Origin: Paracoccus spongiarum | Lineage (GTDB): Bacteria; Pseudomonadota; Alphaproteobacteria; Rhodobacterales; Rhodobacteraceae | Assembly (NCBI RefSeq): GCF_030732095.1 | Contig: NZ_JAVAMQ010000008.1 | Location: 111,524 to 175,523 of the forward strand | Reading direction: 5' to 3' | Length of the DNA: 64,000 bases | In this document: in pieces, positions 10,159 to 19,437 of the stretch | Position numbering within the stretch: the first letter of the stretch is position 1 | How the letters are laid out: each line of letters starts with the position of its first letter | The notes under the pieces: generated by a model | Told to the model about the DNA's origin: nothing | What the model saw: the letters and a program-made list of their open reading frames with translations, nothing else | Database searches by the model: none | Program-made: the position numbers and the translations under genes

Positions 10159-10902
10159 TTATGACTGGCCGCGCCGCATCATCCGGCCATTGACGAGGTG
10201 GATGCCGCATTCCGTCTTGTCGCTGTCGGCCCATCGGCCCGCGCGGGCATCCTCGTCGGCGCGCACGGCCCGTGTGCAGGGCGCGCAGCCGACCGATGGG
10301 TAGCCCTGCGCCCGCAGCGGATGGTCGGGCAGGCCGTGCCGGGCAAAGTAGTCCGCCACGTCGCGGGCGGTCCAGTCGGCCAGCGGGTTCAGCTTGATCC
10401 AGCGGTCCTGGACCTCGAACAGCGCCAGATCGCTGCGGCTGGCGGCCTGGGCGCGCTTGCGCCCGGTGATCCAGCAGTCAAGAGGCCGCAGCGCCATCAG
10501 CATCGGCAGGGTCTTGCGCACATGGCAGCACAGATCGGCATTGCGCGCATGCAGGGTGCCGTCGGGATCGTCGGCCCGCAGCCCCTCGGCGCGGGGCGTC
10601 ACCGTCTGGATGTTGGCAAGGCCCAGCGCCCCGATCAGCCGGTCGCGGTAGGCCAGCGTCTCGGGAAAATGTTTCCATGTGTCAAGGAAGATCACCGGGA
10701 CATAGGGATCGATGCGCGACACCATGTGCAGAAGCACGGCCGCCTCGGTCCCGAAGGACGACACGAGGCCGATCCGGCCGGGAAACTCGTCCTGGATCGC
10801 CGCCCGCAGCACCCCCTCGGCGGTCAGCCCGGCGTGGCGGGCGGCAAGATCGGCCGCCCGCGCCTGCCGCTCGATCCGCGCGCTGGTCTCGTAGACGATC
10901 AT
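10159..10902 (-). CDS. cysH: Phosphoadenylyl-sulfate / adenylyl-sulfate reductase
   Basis: A 247-residue PAPS-reductase-family enzyme. GLVSSFGTEAAVLLHM is the PP-loop-like nucleotide site. Cysteine pairs in DLCCHVRK and VGCAPC match the CC-CxxC set that holds a [4Fe-4S] cluster in the APS-using bacterial assimilatory enzymes. The C-terminal KTECGIH carries the catalytic Cys that forms the thiosulfonate intermediate. It releases sulfite. It lies 69 bases downstream of sqdB on the same strand, and sqdB consumes sulfite, so the pair looks like a dedicated supply. Typical cysteine-pathway partners such as cysI are not adjacent. Confidence 0.9.
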   Translation of the reverse strand: MIVYETSARIERQARAADLAARHAGLTAEGVLRAAIQDEFPGRIGLVSSFGTEAAVLLHMVSRIDPYVPVIFLDTWKHFPETLAYRDRLIGALGLANIQTVTPRAEGLRADDPDGTLHARNADLCCHVRKTLPMLMALRPLDCWITGRKRAQAASRSDLALFEVQDRWIKLNPLADWTARDVADYFARHGLPDHPLRAQGYPSVGCAPCTRAVRADEDARAGRWADSDKTECGIHLVNGRMMRRGQS

Positions 10903-10971
10903 GCGCCGTCCCGGTGGCGCGCGGCCGCTCTCATGCCCGGCCCTCCCCGGGCATGAACGCCGTCAGGCAGG

Positions 10972-12129
10972 TCAGCGCCACAGCGAGACACAGGGGATCT
11001 TGGTGCGGTCGCAGCGGTCGGCGAATTTCTCGGCGACCTCGCGAACCTCGTCCATGAGCCCGCCCTCAAGCTTGATCGGCGCCAGACCCAGCCCGAGGAA
11101 CCGGTCGTTCGATACGTGCAGGTCGTTTTCCGCCGCCTCGTTGCGGGGGTTGTCGAGATAGGCGATCTCGGCGCCCATCAACCCGTTGATCATCTGGGCC
11201 AGATCGCGGACGCGGTGGGTCTCGGTCATCTGGTTGAGGATGTTCACGCGCTCACCCTTCTGCGGCGGGTTCAGCAGCGCCAGCTCGATGCAGCGGCAGG
11301 TGTCCTGGATGTGGATGAAGGCGCGGGTCTGGCCGCCGGTGCCATGCACGGTCAGCGGATAGCCGATGGCGGCCTGCATCAGGAAGCGGTTCAGCACCGT
11401 GCCATAGTCGCCGTCATAGTCGAAGCGGTTGACCAGCCGCTCGTCCATGCGGGTCTCGTCGGTCTGGGTGCCCCAGACGATGCCTTGGTGCAGATCGGTG
11501 ATCTTGACCTGGTCGTTCTTGTTGTAGAACGCGAACAGCAACTGATCCTGGCTTTTCGTCATGTGATAGATCGAGCCAGGGTTGGTCGGATAGAGGATTT
11601 CCTGCTCGGTCTCGCCCTCGGGGGTGGCGACCTTCACCTTCAGATAGCCCTCGGGGATCTTCATGCCCGCGGTGCCGTAGCCATAGACGCCCATCGTGCC
11701 GAGATGCACCAGATGGATGTCCAGCCCGGATTCGACGATCGCGGCCAGTACGTCGTTGGTGGCGTTGATGTTGTTGTTGACGGTATAGCGCTTGTGGGTC
11801 GAGGACTTCATCGAATATGGCGCGGCGCGCTGTTCGGCGAAATGGATCACGGCATCGGGCTTTTCGTCCTGAAACAGCGACAGCAGGCGGTGGTAATGTT
11901 CGCCCACGGTAAAGCTGTGGAACTTGATGTCCTTGCCGGTCAGCTCCTTCCAGACCCGCAGGCGTTCGCCGATCGGGCGGATCGGCGTCAGGCTTTCGAC
12001 TTCCAGCTCGAGGTCGATCGAACGGCGGCTGAGATTGTCGACGATGATCACGTCATGGCCGCGGTTCGAAAGGTACAGCGCGTTCGGCCACCCGCAGAAC
12101 CCGTCGCCGCCCAGAATGACAATCTTCAT
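10972..12129 (-). CDS. sqdB: UDP-sulfoquinovose synthase
   Basis: The ATG at 12129 is preferred over 12141 because GAGGA lies 7 bases upstream of it. The 385-residue product shows the SqdB/SQD1 signature: [12 protein letters not shown] at the N terminus, then [34 protein letters not shown], and [20 protein letters not shown] motif supplies the catalytic Tyr-Lys. [11 protein letters not shown] and the C-terminal [13 protein letters not shown] are also family features. The enzyme joins sulfite to UDP-glucose to give UDP-sulfoquinovose, the head-group donor for sulfolipid or sulfoquinovose-containing glycans. No recognised SqdC, SqdD or SqdX transferase adjoins it, but several unassigned glycosyltransferases do. 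Confidence 0.95.
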   Translation of the reverse strand: MKIVILGGDGFCGWPNALYLSNRGHDVIIVDNLSRRSIDLELEVESLTPIRPIGERLRVWKELTGKDIKFHSFTVGEHYHRLLSLFQDEKPDAVIHFAEQRAAPYSMKSSTHKRYTVNNNINATNDVLAAIVESGLDIHLVHLGTMGVYGYGTAGMKIPEGYLKVKVATPEGETEQEILYPTNPGSIYHMTKSQDQLLFAFYNKNDQVKITDLHQGIVWGTQTDETRMDERLVNRFDYDGDYGTVLNRFLMQAAIGYPLTVHGTGGQTRAFIHIQDTCRCIELALLNPPQKGERVNILNQMTETHRVRDLAQMINGLMGAEIAYLDNPRNEAAENDLHVSNDRFLGLGLAPIKLEGGLMDEVREVAEKFADRCDRTKIPCVSLWR

Positions 12130-12476
12130 GTATGTCCTCATCCGATGGAACTGTCTGGCGCACCTAGTAGTGAAGCGGGGGTGCAATTGAAAGCCTCGAC
12201 GCAACGGCGCAAGGCATTCCTGCGGCGGCATGGGCATTTCGCAACTCGGCCGGCGGTTGCAGGGGCCCGCAGCCCGGCGAATGCCCGCTGTCCGGGCAAT
12301 CGGGCCAGCTTGCAATCCGGCGGACAAGCGGGCAAAGCTGCGCCGGGATCGCGCCGGTTTCGGCGCCCGTTCCGACCGGAAGGCGGGCTGCGGGGCGCGG
12401 AGCGATCCGACGACGTGCCGGCATGGGCCGGGGCTGCTGCCGGCGCATCGGCCGTCACGCGCGAAAGGAAGGGTCG
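12130..12476. other. Divergent intergenic region without a gene
   Basis: About 350 bases between the start of sqdB (leftward) and the start of the 12477 gene (rightward). It must carry both promoters. I see no convincing promoter hexamers, repeat or RNA structure in this very GC-rich stretch. Reading frames crossing it are low-complexity Arg/Ala/Gly translations and not genes. Confidence 0.5.
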
Positions 12477-13049
12477 ATGCTGCGCTGGCTGATGCCTGCA
12501 CGCCGCGCTCCGGGGCTGCAGAACCTCGATCTGGGGGCCCATGCGGATGTGAATTACCGCCTCGCCATCTGCCGGAACGACGAGGCCGAGGGCGAGATTG
12601 CCGACGTGACCGAACTGGCTGCCGGGCTGGTCCTGCGTGCCGATCCCGCCCTGGGCATTTCGGGGCGCTACGCCTCGCCGCGCGGCCGGCTGCTCGAGAT
12701 CGACGCCACCGCCCGCGGGACCGGCGACTGGTTCGCGCTGCACCTGCCGGTCGGGGCCGAAAATCTCGCCGATCAGGGCGTCTTCGGCTTCGCCTGCCGC
12801 GGCAGCGCCAGCGAATTCATCCCGGTCCGCGCCTGCCTGCGCTCGGGCGGGCGGCTTGGCGGCTTCAGCGACTGTTTCTTCGACAAGCACATCCTGCTGC
12901 ACGCCACCGACAGCAGCCATGTGGACGCGATCACGCTGCAGACCCGCGACGAGGTGCCACAGAAGGCGCCCTGGCGCGAGCTGGTGCTGTTCTTCCCGCC
13001 CCGCCGCCTCAGGCTGTCGCTGGCCGATCTGCGGGTGTTTCTGGTATGA
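12477..13049 (+). CDS. Hypothetical protein of glycan locus
   Basis: The ATG at 12477 follows a strong AAAGGAAGGG box by 5 bases. The 190-residue product has no signal peptide or membrane segment. It alternates short polar and hydrophobic stretches that suggest a beta-rich fold ([48 protein letters not shown]). I do not recognise the family. Its stop overlaps the start of a GT2 glycosyltransferase (ATGA at 13046), which in turn overlaps a GT10 fucosyltransferase, so it is the first gene of a tightly coupled three-gene glycan operon. It may be a carbohydrate-binding or accessory subunit. Confidence 0.6.
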   Translation: MLRWLMPARRAPGLQNLDLGAHADVNYRLAICRNDEAEGEIADVTELAAGLVLRADPALGISGRYASPRGRLLEIDATARGTGDWFALHLPVGAENLADQGVFGFACRGSASEFIPVRACLRSGGRLGGFSDCFFDKHILLHATDSSHVDAITLQTRDEVPQKAPWRELVLFFPPRRLRLSLADLRVFLV

Positions 13050-14011
13050 GCCTCGCGCTGGTCGTGCCCGTGCGCGACGACGCCGACCGGCTGACGACCC
13101 TTCTCGATCAGGCCCGCATCCTCGAGACCTTCGACCAGATCGTGGTGGTTGACGACGGATCGGCCGACCTGCTGCACGCCGCCGACCTCGCCGCGGCCGC
13201 GGGACTGACGCCCGGCGCGGTGCGGCTGATCCGCCACAGCCGGTCGCGCGGTCCGGGCGCCGCCCGCAACGCCGCCCTGCCCGCGGTGACAACCTCGCAT
13301 CTTCTGTTCTTCGACAGCGACGATCACCTGACCGGGGACATGGCCCTGCTGTGGCAATCGCTGCGCGATCGCGACTTCGACTTCTGCCAGTTCCGCCATA
13401 ACGAGACCTCGGCGCCCGGATGGGGACTCACCGCATGGGATGCCGGGCTGTGGCGGGCCTCGGGCGCCTTCGGGGCGCTGACGCAACTGTCGCCGGAAGG
13501 CAGGCCCTGGCTTGCCCAGACCGCCTGCTATCCGTGGAACAAGATCTATCGCACCGGCTTCCTGCGCGATCACGCGATCCGCTGCGCCGAAATCCCGGTG
13601 CACGAGGACATCGCACTGCACTGGTCGGGCTATCTCGCGGCCCGACGCATCCTGGTCAGCGACCGGATCTGCGCCAACCACATCGTCCGCACCGACGGCA
13701 CGCGCGAGACCAACCGCCGCGGCCCGGAACGGCTAAAGGTCTTCGGCATGCTTGACGAGATCGCGGCGCGGCTGGCGGCACCCGAGGGCGAGGGGCTGCG
13801 CGCACCCTTCGCGTCCTTCGTGACGCATCTGTTCAGCTGGATCCGCTTCAACCTGGCATCCGCACACCATCCCGCGCTGGAGGCCGGCGCCGGGCGCTTT
13901 CTCGCCGCCCATGCCGGCTGGCTGGATCTGCCCGGCGGCTACCGGATGACGCCGGTGGTCCGCGCCCGCGCGGCGCGCTGGATGCAGGCCGCCGGGGCGG
14001 CGACGGCATGA
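13046..14011 (+). CDS. Family 2 glycosyltransferase
   Basis: A 321-residue GT-A enzyme. LALVVPVRDDADRL opens the fold, VVVDDGSAD is the nucleotide-binding strand and turn, GPGAARNAAL follows, and FFDSDDHL carries the metal-binding DxD-type motif. VHEDIALHW near residue 190 supplies the usual E-D catalytic-base pair. It is coupled by ATGA overlaps at both ends, to a hypothetical protein upstream and a GT10 fucosyltransferase downstream. It likely adds a residue to the same glycan that the fucosyltransferase caps. Donor sugar unknown. Confidence 0.85.
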   Translation: MSLALVVPVRDDADRLTTLLDQARILETFDQIVVVDDGSADLLHAADLAAAAGLTPGAVRLIRHSRSRGPGAARNAALPAVTTSHLLFFDSDDHLTGDMALLWQSLRDRDFDFCQFRHNETSAPGWGLTAWDAGLWRASGAFGALTQLSPEGRPWLAQTACYPWNKIYRTGFLRDHAIRCAEIPVHEDIALHWSGYLAARRILVSDRICANHIVRTDGTRETNRRGPERLKVFGMLDEIAARLAAPEGEGLRAPFASFVTHLFSWIRFNLASAHHPALEAGAGRFLAAHAGWLDLPGGYRMTPVVRARAARWMQAAGAATA

Positions 14012-15132
14012 TCCGGGTCTGGCTGGGGGGCCGCCATGCACGGCGCACACCGATCAGCTATCGCTGGCTTGCGCCCCTGTGGGACGGCCGGGTCGCGATC
14101 GTCGAGGACCCGGCGCAGGCCGATCTGGCGATCTTTGCCCATTGCCTCGACGCAGCCGAGGCGCCCGAGCCGGTGATCCGCGCCTGGCGCGACCGGGGCC
14201 TGCCGCTTGTCTGGCTGTCCGAAGAGCCGTTCTGGGATACCATCTGGGGCGGTGCGCCGATGGCCAGCCATATCGTCGTGGACAGCCCCCTGGGCGCCCT
14301 GCCGCTGCGGCAGGTCAACCACCAGACAAGCGCTGTCTTTCGCTTCGACAGGCTGCCCTATTACATCCTGACCAATCCGCGCTTCCTCGACGCCTACCGC
14401 CGCATGTTCGCCCGGAATGCCGCCCGCAGCCTGCCCGACTGGCGGGCCGATTTCGCCGCCCGCCCCGTCGAGGCGGCCTTCATGTTCGAAAGGCGCCCCG
14501 AACCCCGTCACGATGTCGAATGGGCCGAGGGCGATCTTTACGGCCTCTGCGCCCGCCGCACCCGCATCGTCGAGCGGTGGCGGGGCGCCAGCGTCGAACG
14601 GCATGGCGCAAGCTGGGGCAACGGGCCGACGCGGTTCGACCTGCAAGACTGGCACGCGGACAAGATCGCGACCCTCGACGGACGCGCGCGCATCCTTGGG
14701 GCCTGGGAAAACACACATCAGCCCGACTACATCACCGAGAAGATGTTCGATGCCTTCGCCTGCGGGGCGCTGCCGCTGTATCACGCATCGCCCGAACACC
14801 GCGTCCACGACCTTGGCCTGCCGGCCGAAAGCTGGCTGAACACATGGGACCTGGACGAGGGCGCGATCGCCGAGGCTGCCCGCGCCCGACTGGCCGACCC
14901 GGCCTTCCTGCCGGCCTATCGCGCCGCGCAAGCAAGGCTGCGCGACCTGTTGACCACCGGGGCCGAGCAGGCCGAGCGCGAACGCCTCGGCCGCGCGGTG
15001 GTCGTTGCGCTGGACGGTCTGTGCGACGGCCTGGAAACGGCATGGCACCGAGCCCCTGTGCCCCCGCCCCGCCCCGGTCGGGCACGTCCGGCTCTTGCGA
15101 CGTTGCTGCGCGCCTTCCGGTCGCTCCGCTGA
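14008..15132 (+). CDS. Family 10 glycosyltransferase (fucosyltransferase)
   Basis: A 374-residue protein whose central WENTHQPDYITEKMFDAFAC followed by GALPLYHA matches the hallmark of GT10 alpha-1,3/4-fucosyltransferases (E-N-x4-DYxTEK, then GxxPxY). LVWLSEEPFWD lies upstream, where the family has its acceptor-domain acidic patch. It transfers fucose from GDP-L-fucose, which gmd and fcl in this window would provide. It overlaps the preceding GT2 gene by four bases and ends just before a GC-rich hairpin. The C-terminal 40 residues are Pro/Arg-rich. Confidence 0.85.
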   Translation: MIRVWLGGRHARRTPISYRWLAPLWDGRVAIVEDPAQADLAIFAHCLDAAEAPEPVIRAWRDRGLPLVWLSEEPFWDTIWGGAPMASHIVVDSPLGALPLRQVNHQTSAVFRFDRLPYYILTNPRFLDAYRRMFARNAARSLPDWRADFAARPVEAAFMFERRPEPRHDVEWAEGDLYGLCARRTRIVERWRGASVERHGASWGNGPTRFDLQDWHADKIATLDGRARILGAWENTHQPDYITEKMFDAFACGALPLYHASPEHRVHDLGLPAESWLNTWDLDEGAIAEAARARLADPAFLPAYRAAQARLRDLLTTGAEQAERERLGRAVVVALDGLCDGLETAWHRAPVPPPRPGRARPALATLLRAFRSLR

Positions 15133-15166
15133 GGCCGGCGCGGGCCGATCTTCGCCGGCGGCCTCA
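15130..15166 (+). terminator. GC-rich hairpin after the fucosyltransferase gene
   Basis: TGAGGCC plus GGCG pairs with CGCC...GGCCTCA with a short bulge, starting at the stop codon of the GT10 gene. There is no T-run, so termination (or mRNA 3' protection) is inferred from position and stem strength only. Confidence 0.4.
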
Positions 15167-15323
15167 CGGCCCGCTGGCGCGATGCGGGCAGGTTCACTAG
15201 AGTGGCGCGATGCGCCGGGTCTGCGGCGGTCGATTCGCCCCTGGACAGGCTCATGCGTCCCAGAACTGCCCTTGCCCGGCCAGATGCCGCAAGCCGCCGG
15301 CCCGACAGGGCAGGTGCGGCGCG

Positions 15324-15707
15324 ATGAGAGCGAAGCCCGTGCGCCTTCGCGGATCCTCTTCACATCGGCCGGCGGGGATGCGTCTGGCCGGTCTCGTCGC
15401 AGTGCTTGCGCTGATCCTGATGACCGGCTGGCTGCAGCTGCGCCCGACCGCCATCGGCGGCGGGATGGTCGCATCCTACGGCCAGATCACCGACTCGCTT
15501 CTGGTGCCGGCGCAGGCGATCGTCGAACGGCCCTCGGCCGGCCCGGGCAGCCCCGATCCCCTGCCCTGCCCGGCCGGCTGCACCATCGCGAGCCTTCCCG
15601 CCATCCCCAAGGGGCCGCGCGTTGCGGCGCACCCGCCACAAAGCCGCCTCGCCCTGCCGCGGCGGCACCCGACCGCATCCCCGCGGGCGCCACCACCCAT
15701 GATCTGA
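15324..15707 (+). CDS. Small hypothetical membrane-anchored or secreted protein
   Basis: The ATG at 15324 has an AGGTG box 9 bases upstream; ATG 15378 is an alternative. The 127-residue product has one hydrophobic segment (about residues 19-37, MRLAGLVAVLALILMTGWL), which could be a signal anchor. It is followed by a short ordered stretch with two cysteines (PLPCPAGCTI) and a Pro/Ala/Arg-rich tail. Family unknown. The low-complexity tail and lack of recognised motifs leave some doubt that it is expressed. Confidence 0.4.
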   Translation: MRAKPVRLRGSSSHRPAGMRLAGLVAVLALILMTGWLQLRPTAIGGGMVASYGQITDSLLVPAQAIVERPSAGPGSPDPLPCPAGCTIASLPAIPKGPRVAAHPPQSRLALPRRHPTASPRAPPPMI

Positions 15708-15760
15708 CACCGGTCGCGCGGGCCTCGCCCTGAGGGCGGCCCGTTCCCATCCCGTCATCC

Positions 15761-15904
15761 ATGGACCCCATCATGACAGACGAACCCGAGGCGCGGGACC
15801 AGGCCCCGCTGCCCGAGGCCGGTGCAGGCCGCGTGCTGCTGCACTGGATCTTCATCACCCTGCTGATGACCGCCCTGATCGGCGGCGCGGCACTGCTGTT
15901 CTAG
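15761..15904 (+). CDS. 47-residue single-span membrane protein
   Basis: An ORF of 47 codons from ATG 15761 (or ATG 15773) to TAG 15904. An acidic, Pro-containing N terminus (TDEPEARDQAPLPEAG) precedes one clear transmembrane segment (VLLHWIFITLLMTALIGGAA) ending almost at the stop. The polar-head and hydrophobic-tail layout is unlikely to arise by chance in GC-rich noise. No recognisable homologue. It lies between a small signal-anchored protein and an SLC13 permease and might be a small accessory subunit. Confidence 0.4.
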   Translation: MDPIMTDEPEARDQAPLPEAGAGRVLLHWIFITLLMTALIGGAALLF

Positions 15905-16015
15905 CACGGCCGCCGCCCCGCCGCCCGTTGCGCGAGGCGGCGGGGCACGGCCGGCATGTCTCACGCCGCGCGCCCGCGCAGGGGCCCGGCACCACAGCCC
16001 TTCAGGAACCGGACC

Positions 16016-17794
16016 ATGTTCGAACTGCTTTCGCTGCCCCATCTTCATGCCTATCTGACGCTGGCCATCCTCGCCGTCATGTTCGTGCTGTTCCTAGCCG
16101 AGATCTACCCTGTCGAGGTCACGGCGATGCTGGGCGCGGCCAGCGTGGTCCTGCTGGGCATCGTGCCGGCCAAGGGCGTGCTGGAGATCTTTGCCAACCC
16201 GGCACCCTGGACCATCGCGGCCATGTTCATCGTGTCGGCCGGCCTTGTTCGGACCGGCATGATCGCCAGCTTTGCCTGGTTCGTGTCGCGCCGCGCGGCC
16301 GAACACCGGGTGCTGGTGATCTGCGGGGTCGGCGGCGTCGTGGCCATCGCCTCGGCCTTCACGAACAACACGCCGCTGGTTGCGGTGATGATCCCGGTCA
16401 CGGTGCAACTGGCCCATGCGATGGGCCTGTCGCCCTCGAAACTGCTGATCCCGCTCTCCTACCAGACAGTGCTGGGCGGCATGATGACGATGATCGGCAC
16501 CTCGACGAACATTCTCGTTGACGGGGTCGCGCGGGCGCAGGGGCTGGAACCCTTCGGCCTGTTCGAGATCGCACCGCTTGGCCTGGCCGTGTGCCTCGTC
16601 GGCTTTGCGACCATGTGGGCGCTGGTGCCCCGCCTGCTGCCGGATCGCGAGACGGTCTCGGACCTGGTGGGCGCACGCAGCCGCCCGAAATACTTCACCG
16701 AGGTGGTGCTGCCCGAGGGCTCGCCCCTGGCCGGCAGCCGGGTCGGAGAGGTGGCGCTGTTCCGCCGCGAGGGGATGCGGATCGTCGATGTGCTGCGCGG
16801 CGATCTCAGCCTGCGGCGCGACCTGCCCGAGGTCACGCTGACCGAGGGCGACCGCGTCGTGCTGCGCACCGAGATGCAGGAGCTTCTGGGTCTGAAGGAC
16901 AGCGGCAGCGTCAACATGGTCGACCGCATCGGATCGACCCCGACCACCACGGTCGAGGCGCTGATCCTGCCGCAATGCCGCATGGTCGGGCGGTCTCTGG
17001 GACAGTTGCGTCTGCGGCGGCGTTACGGCGTCTATGCGCTGGCGGTCCATCGGCGCAGCCAGAACCTTGGCCGGCAACTGGACGCCGTGGTGGTGCAGGT
17101 CGGCGACACGCTGCTGCTGGAGGGGGCGCCCGACGACATCCGCCGCCTGGCCGCCGACATGAACCTTGCCGATCTCAGCGAGCCGACCGACCGCCCCTTC
17201 CGCCGCGACCGCGCGCCGCTGGTGCTGGGCGTGGTGGCGGCCATCGTCGTGCTGTCCGCTTTCGACATCGCGCCGATCCAGATCCTGGCGATGCTGGCCG
17301 TCACCCTGCTGCTGGCCACGCGGACCATCGAACCCGCAGAGGCCTATGGCGCGGTCAGCGCGCCGCTGATCGTGCTGATCCTGTCGATGCTGGTGGTCGG
17401 CGAGGCGATGGGCCAGTCGGGCGCGGCACAGCTGATCGTCGACGCGCTGGCACCCTGGCTGGCCGGCCTGCCGCCGCTGGCCGTGCTGTTCGTGCTGTAT
17501 TTCCTGACGCAGATCCTGACCGAGCTGCTGTCGAACAACGCCGTCGCGGTGATCGTCACGCCGGTCGCGATCACGCTGGCCCACAGCCTGGGCCTGGACC
17601 CGCGGCCGCTGGTGGTCGCGGTGATGTTCGCGGCGACCCTGGCCTTCGCGACGCCCATCGGCTACCAGACGAACACCATGGTCTATGCGCCCGGCGGCTA
17701 TCGCTTTGGCGATTTCACCCGCATCGGGCTGCCGCTGAACATCGTCACCGGGGTCACCGCCTGCCTGCTGATCCCGCTGATCTGGCCGCTCTGA
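16016..17794 (+). CDS. SLC13-family permease with TrkA-C domains
   Basis: The ATG at 16016 has AGGAA 9 bases upstream; an in-frame ATG at 15956 has no such site. The 592-residue inner-membrane protein has hydrophobic blocks at about residues 10-190 and 400-590 that carry the paired NNTP-type motifs (SAFTNNTPLVAV, ELLSNNAVAVIV) of SLC13/DASS anion transporters. Two soluble TrkA-C (RCK_C) domains lie between them (residues about 215-290 and 310-380, each ending with GD-(R/T)-(V/L)-(V/L)-L). This layout occurs in sulfate and other anion/sodium symporters. Sulfate uptake would fit the sulfation genes upstream, but that is inference. Confidence 0.8.
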   Translation: MFELLSLPHLHAYLTLAILAVMFVLFLAEIYPVEVTAMLGAASVVLLGIVPAKGVLEIFANPAPWTIAAMFIVSAGLVRTGMIASFAWFVSRRAAEHRVLVICGVGGVVAIASAFTNNTPLVAVMIPVTVQLAHAMGLSPSKLLIPLSYQTVLGGMMTMIGTSTNILVDGVARAQGLEPFGLFEIAPLGLAVCLVGFATMWALVPRLLPDRETVSDLVGARSRPKYFTEVVLPEGSPLAGSRVGEVALFRREGMRIVDVLRGDLSLRRDLPEVTLTEGDRVVLRTEMQELLGLKDSGSVNMVDRIGSTPTTTVEALILPQCRMVGRSLGQLRLRRRYGVYALAVHRRSQNLGRQLDAVVVQVGDTLLLEGAPDDIRRLAADMNLADLSEPTDRPFRRDRAPLVLGVVAAIVVLSAFDIAPIQILAMLAVTLLLATRTIEPAEAYGAVSAPLIVLILSMLVVGEAMGQSGAAQLIVDALAPWLAGLPPLAVLFVLYFLTQILTELLSNNAVAVIVTPVAITLAHSLGLDPRPLVVAVMFAATLAFATPIGYQTNTMVYAPGGYRFGDFTRIGLPLNIVTGVTACLLIPLIWPL

Positions 17795-17893
17795 CCCGCG
17801 CCGCCGAAGGGCGCTGGCCAGATGCCGATTCGCGTCTAAACTCGACAAGCGGCGCGCTTGCGCCGCAGCGGCGGGACGACAGGCAGCGAGGCG

Positions 17894-19174
17894 ATGCAGG
17901 ATCAGTTCTTCAGGCTGGCCGTGGCGCTTGCAATCGGCCTTCTGGTCGGGCTGGAACGAGGCTGGCGCGAGCGTGAGGGCGCCGCCGGCAGCCGCACCGC
18001 CGGGCTTCGGACCTTCGGCATCTTCGGCCTGCTGGGCGGCGTCTTCGCCGTGCTGGCCGCCGAAATGTCGGCGCCGGTGATCCTCGTCGCCGGGTTCCTT
18101 GGCATGGCGGGCCTTTACGGCCTGTTCCAGTTCCACGAAGCCCGGCAGGATCGCGACGCCAGCGTCACCGGCGTGATGGCCGGGCTTGGCGTCTTCGGGC
18201 TGGGCGCGCTGGCGGTGGGCGGCGACTACCGGGTCGCGGCGGCCGGCGGGGCGGCGCTTGCCGCGGTCCTGGCCAGCCGCGAGGCGTTGCACGCCGCGCT
18301 GCGCCGGCTCAGCTGGATCGAGCTGCGCTCGGCCCTTGTGCTGGCGGTGATGACGACGATCATCCTGCCGATCCTGCCGGACCGCAGCATCGACCCCTGG
18401 GGCGGGCTCAATCCTCGCGAAATCTGGTTCTTTACCGTGCTGATCGCCACGATCTCGTTCGCGGGATACATCGCCGTGCGGGTGCTGGGCGCAGCGCGGG
18501 GGCTGCTGGTCAGCGCGCTGGCCGGGGCGCTGGCCTCGTCCACGGCGGTGACCGTGGCGCTGGCCCGGATGGCCAATGATACCGCCGCAGCCCGGCCCCT
18601 GATCGGCGCGGCAGCGCTGGCGGCGGCGGTGTCGGTGCTGCGGGTGCTGGCGGTCGTGGCGCTGCTGCGGCCGGACCTTCTGCCTGGGCTGGCCCCACCC
18701 GCGCTGGTGGCCGCGGGCCTTCTGGTCGGGGCCGGGCTGTGGCTGCTGCTGCGCAAGGCGTCGTCGGTGGCGACCGGGGCGGGCGAGCCCGGCGCGATGC
18801 TGCGAAACCCGTTCGACCTGCGGGCGCTGCTGGTCTTTGCCGCGCTGTTCGCGTTGGTCTCGACGGTCAGCGCCGCGGTCGTGGGACGGTTCGGCGGCGG
18901 CAGCCTGGCGCTGACCTCGGCCCTGTCGGGGATGTTCGATGTCGATGTCGCGGTCCTCAGCGTCCTGCGCATCGAGCGTCCGGCGCTGGACCTGCCGGCC
19001 ATGACCACCGCGATCCTCGCGGCGCTGGCGGCCAATGCGCTGGGCCGGATGTCGCTTGCGGCGATGGCCGGTCCGCCGCGCTTCTGGGCACCGCTGGCGG
19101 CGGTGACCCTGGCTGCTGCAGGCGCTGCCGTCGCCGCCTGGCTGCTGATGCCAGGGGGCCTGCCGGCGCCCTAG
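17894..19174 (+). CDS. MgtC/SapB-DUF4010 family membrane protein
   Basis: A 426-residue protein starting at ATG 17894 (GAGG just upstream). The first 130 residues are MgtC/SapB-like: LAIGLLVGLERGWRERE near the start, then AGLRTFGIFGLLGG. The rest is the DUF4010 block of about eight hydrophobic helices (LVLAVMTTIILPILPD, ALASSTAVTVALARM, SGMFDVDVAVLSVLRI). Such proteins are common in proteobacteria. Their substrate is unknown; the N-terminal half is shared with proteins linked to magnesium stress. It stands alone after the SLC13 permease. Confidence 0.8.
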   Translation: MQDQFFRLAVALAIGLLVGLERGWREREGAAGSRTAGLRTFGIFGLLGGVFAVLAAEMSAPVILVAGFLGMAGLYGLFQFHEARQDRDASVTGVMAGLGVFGLGALAVGGDYRVAAAGGAALAAVLASREALHAALRRLSWIELRSALVLAVMTTIILPILPDRSIDPWGGLNPREIWFFTVLIATISFAGYIAVRVLGAARGLLVSALAGALASSTAVTVALARMANDTAAARPLIGAAALAAAVSVLRVLAVVALLRPDLLPGLAPPALVAAGLLVGAGLWLLLRKASSVATGAGEPGAMLRNPFDLRALLVFAALFALVSTVSAAVVGRFGGGSLALTSALSGMFDVDVAVLSVLRIERPALDLPAMTTAILAALAANALGRMSLAAMAGPPRFWAPLAAVTLAAAGAAVAAWLLMPGGLPAP

Positions 19175-19437
19175 CACTGCGGTCCCGGCATCCGCCGGAT
19201 GGAGTCGAGGCGCATCGGACGCGATCGTGGCCGTCGCGCTGCCGGGCCTGATCGGCGAAGCTGGACGAGCGGTCGATGCCGACAAGCGGGCAAGGCGTGC
19301 CCCGGGCGGCCCGCGTGATTGCAGGACTGCGGTTGCGAAGCTGCCCCGCGGCGACGCCTTCGATGCCCCGGACAAGGATCGCGCCATCGAAGCGCGGCAC
19401 CAGAGATCGGCGCAGGGACGGAAATGCCCGCCCCCCG

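Noticed and set aside
16094..19387. A 1097-codon antisense frame on the minus strand across the SLC13 and MgtC genes
   Set aside because: It is a GC-driven shadow: extreme Gln/Arg/His/Asp composition, no domain, and it is exactly opposed to two recognisable membrane proteins.
19175..19437. A gene in the gap between the MgtC-like and choice-of-anchor B genes
   Set aside because: Frames in both directions are low-complexity and lack ribosome-binding sites; nothing supportable is present.
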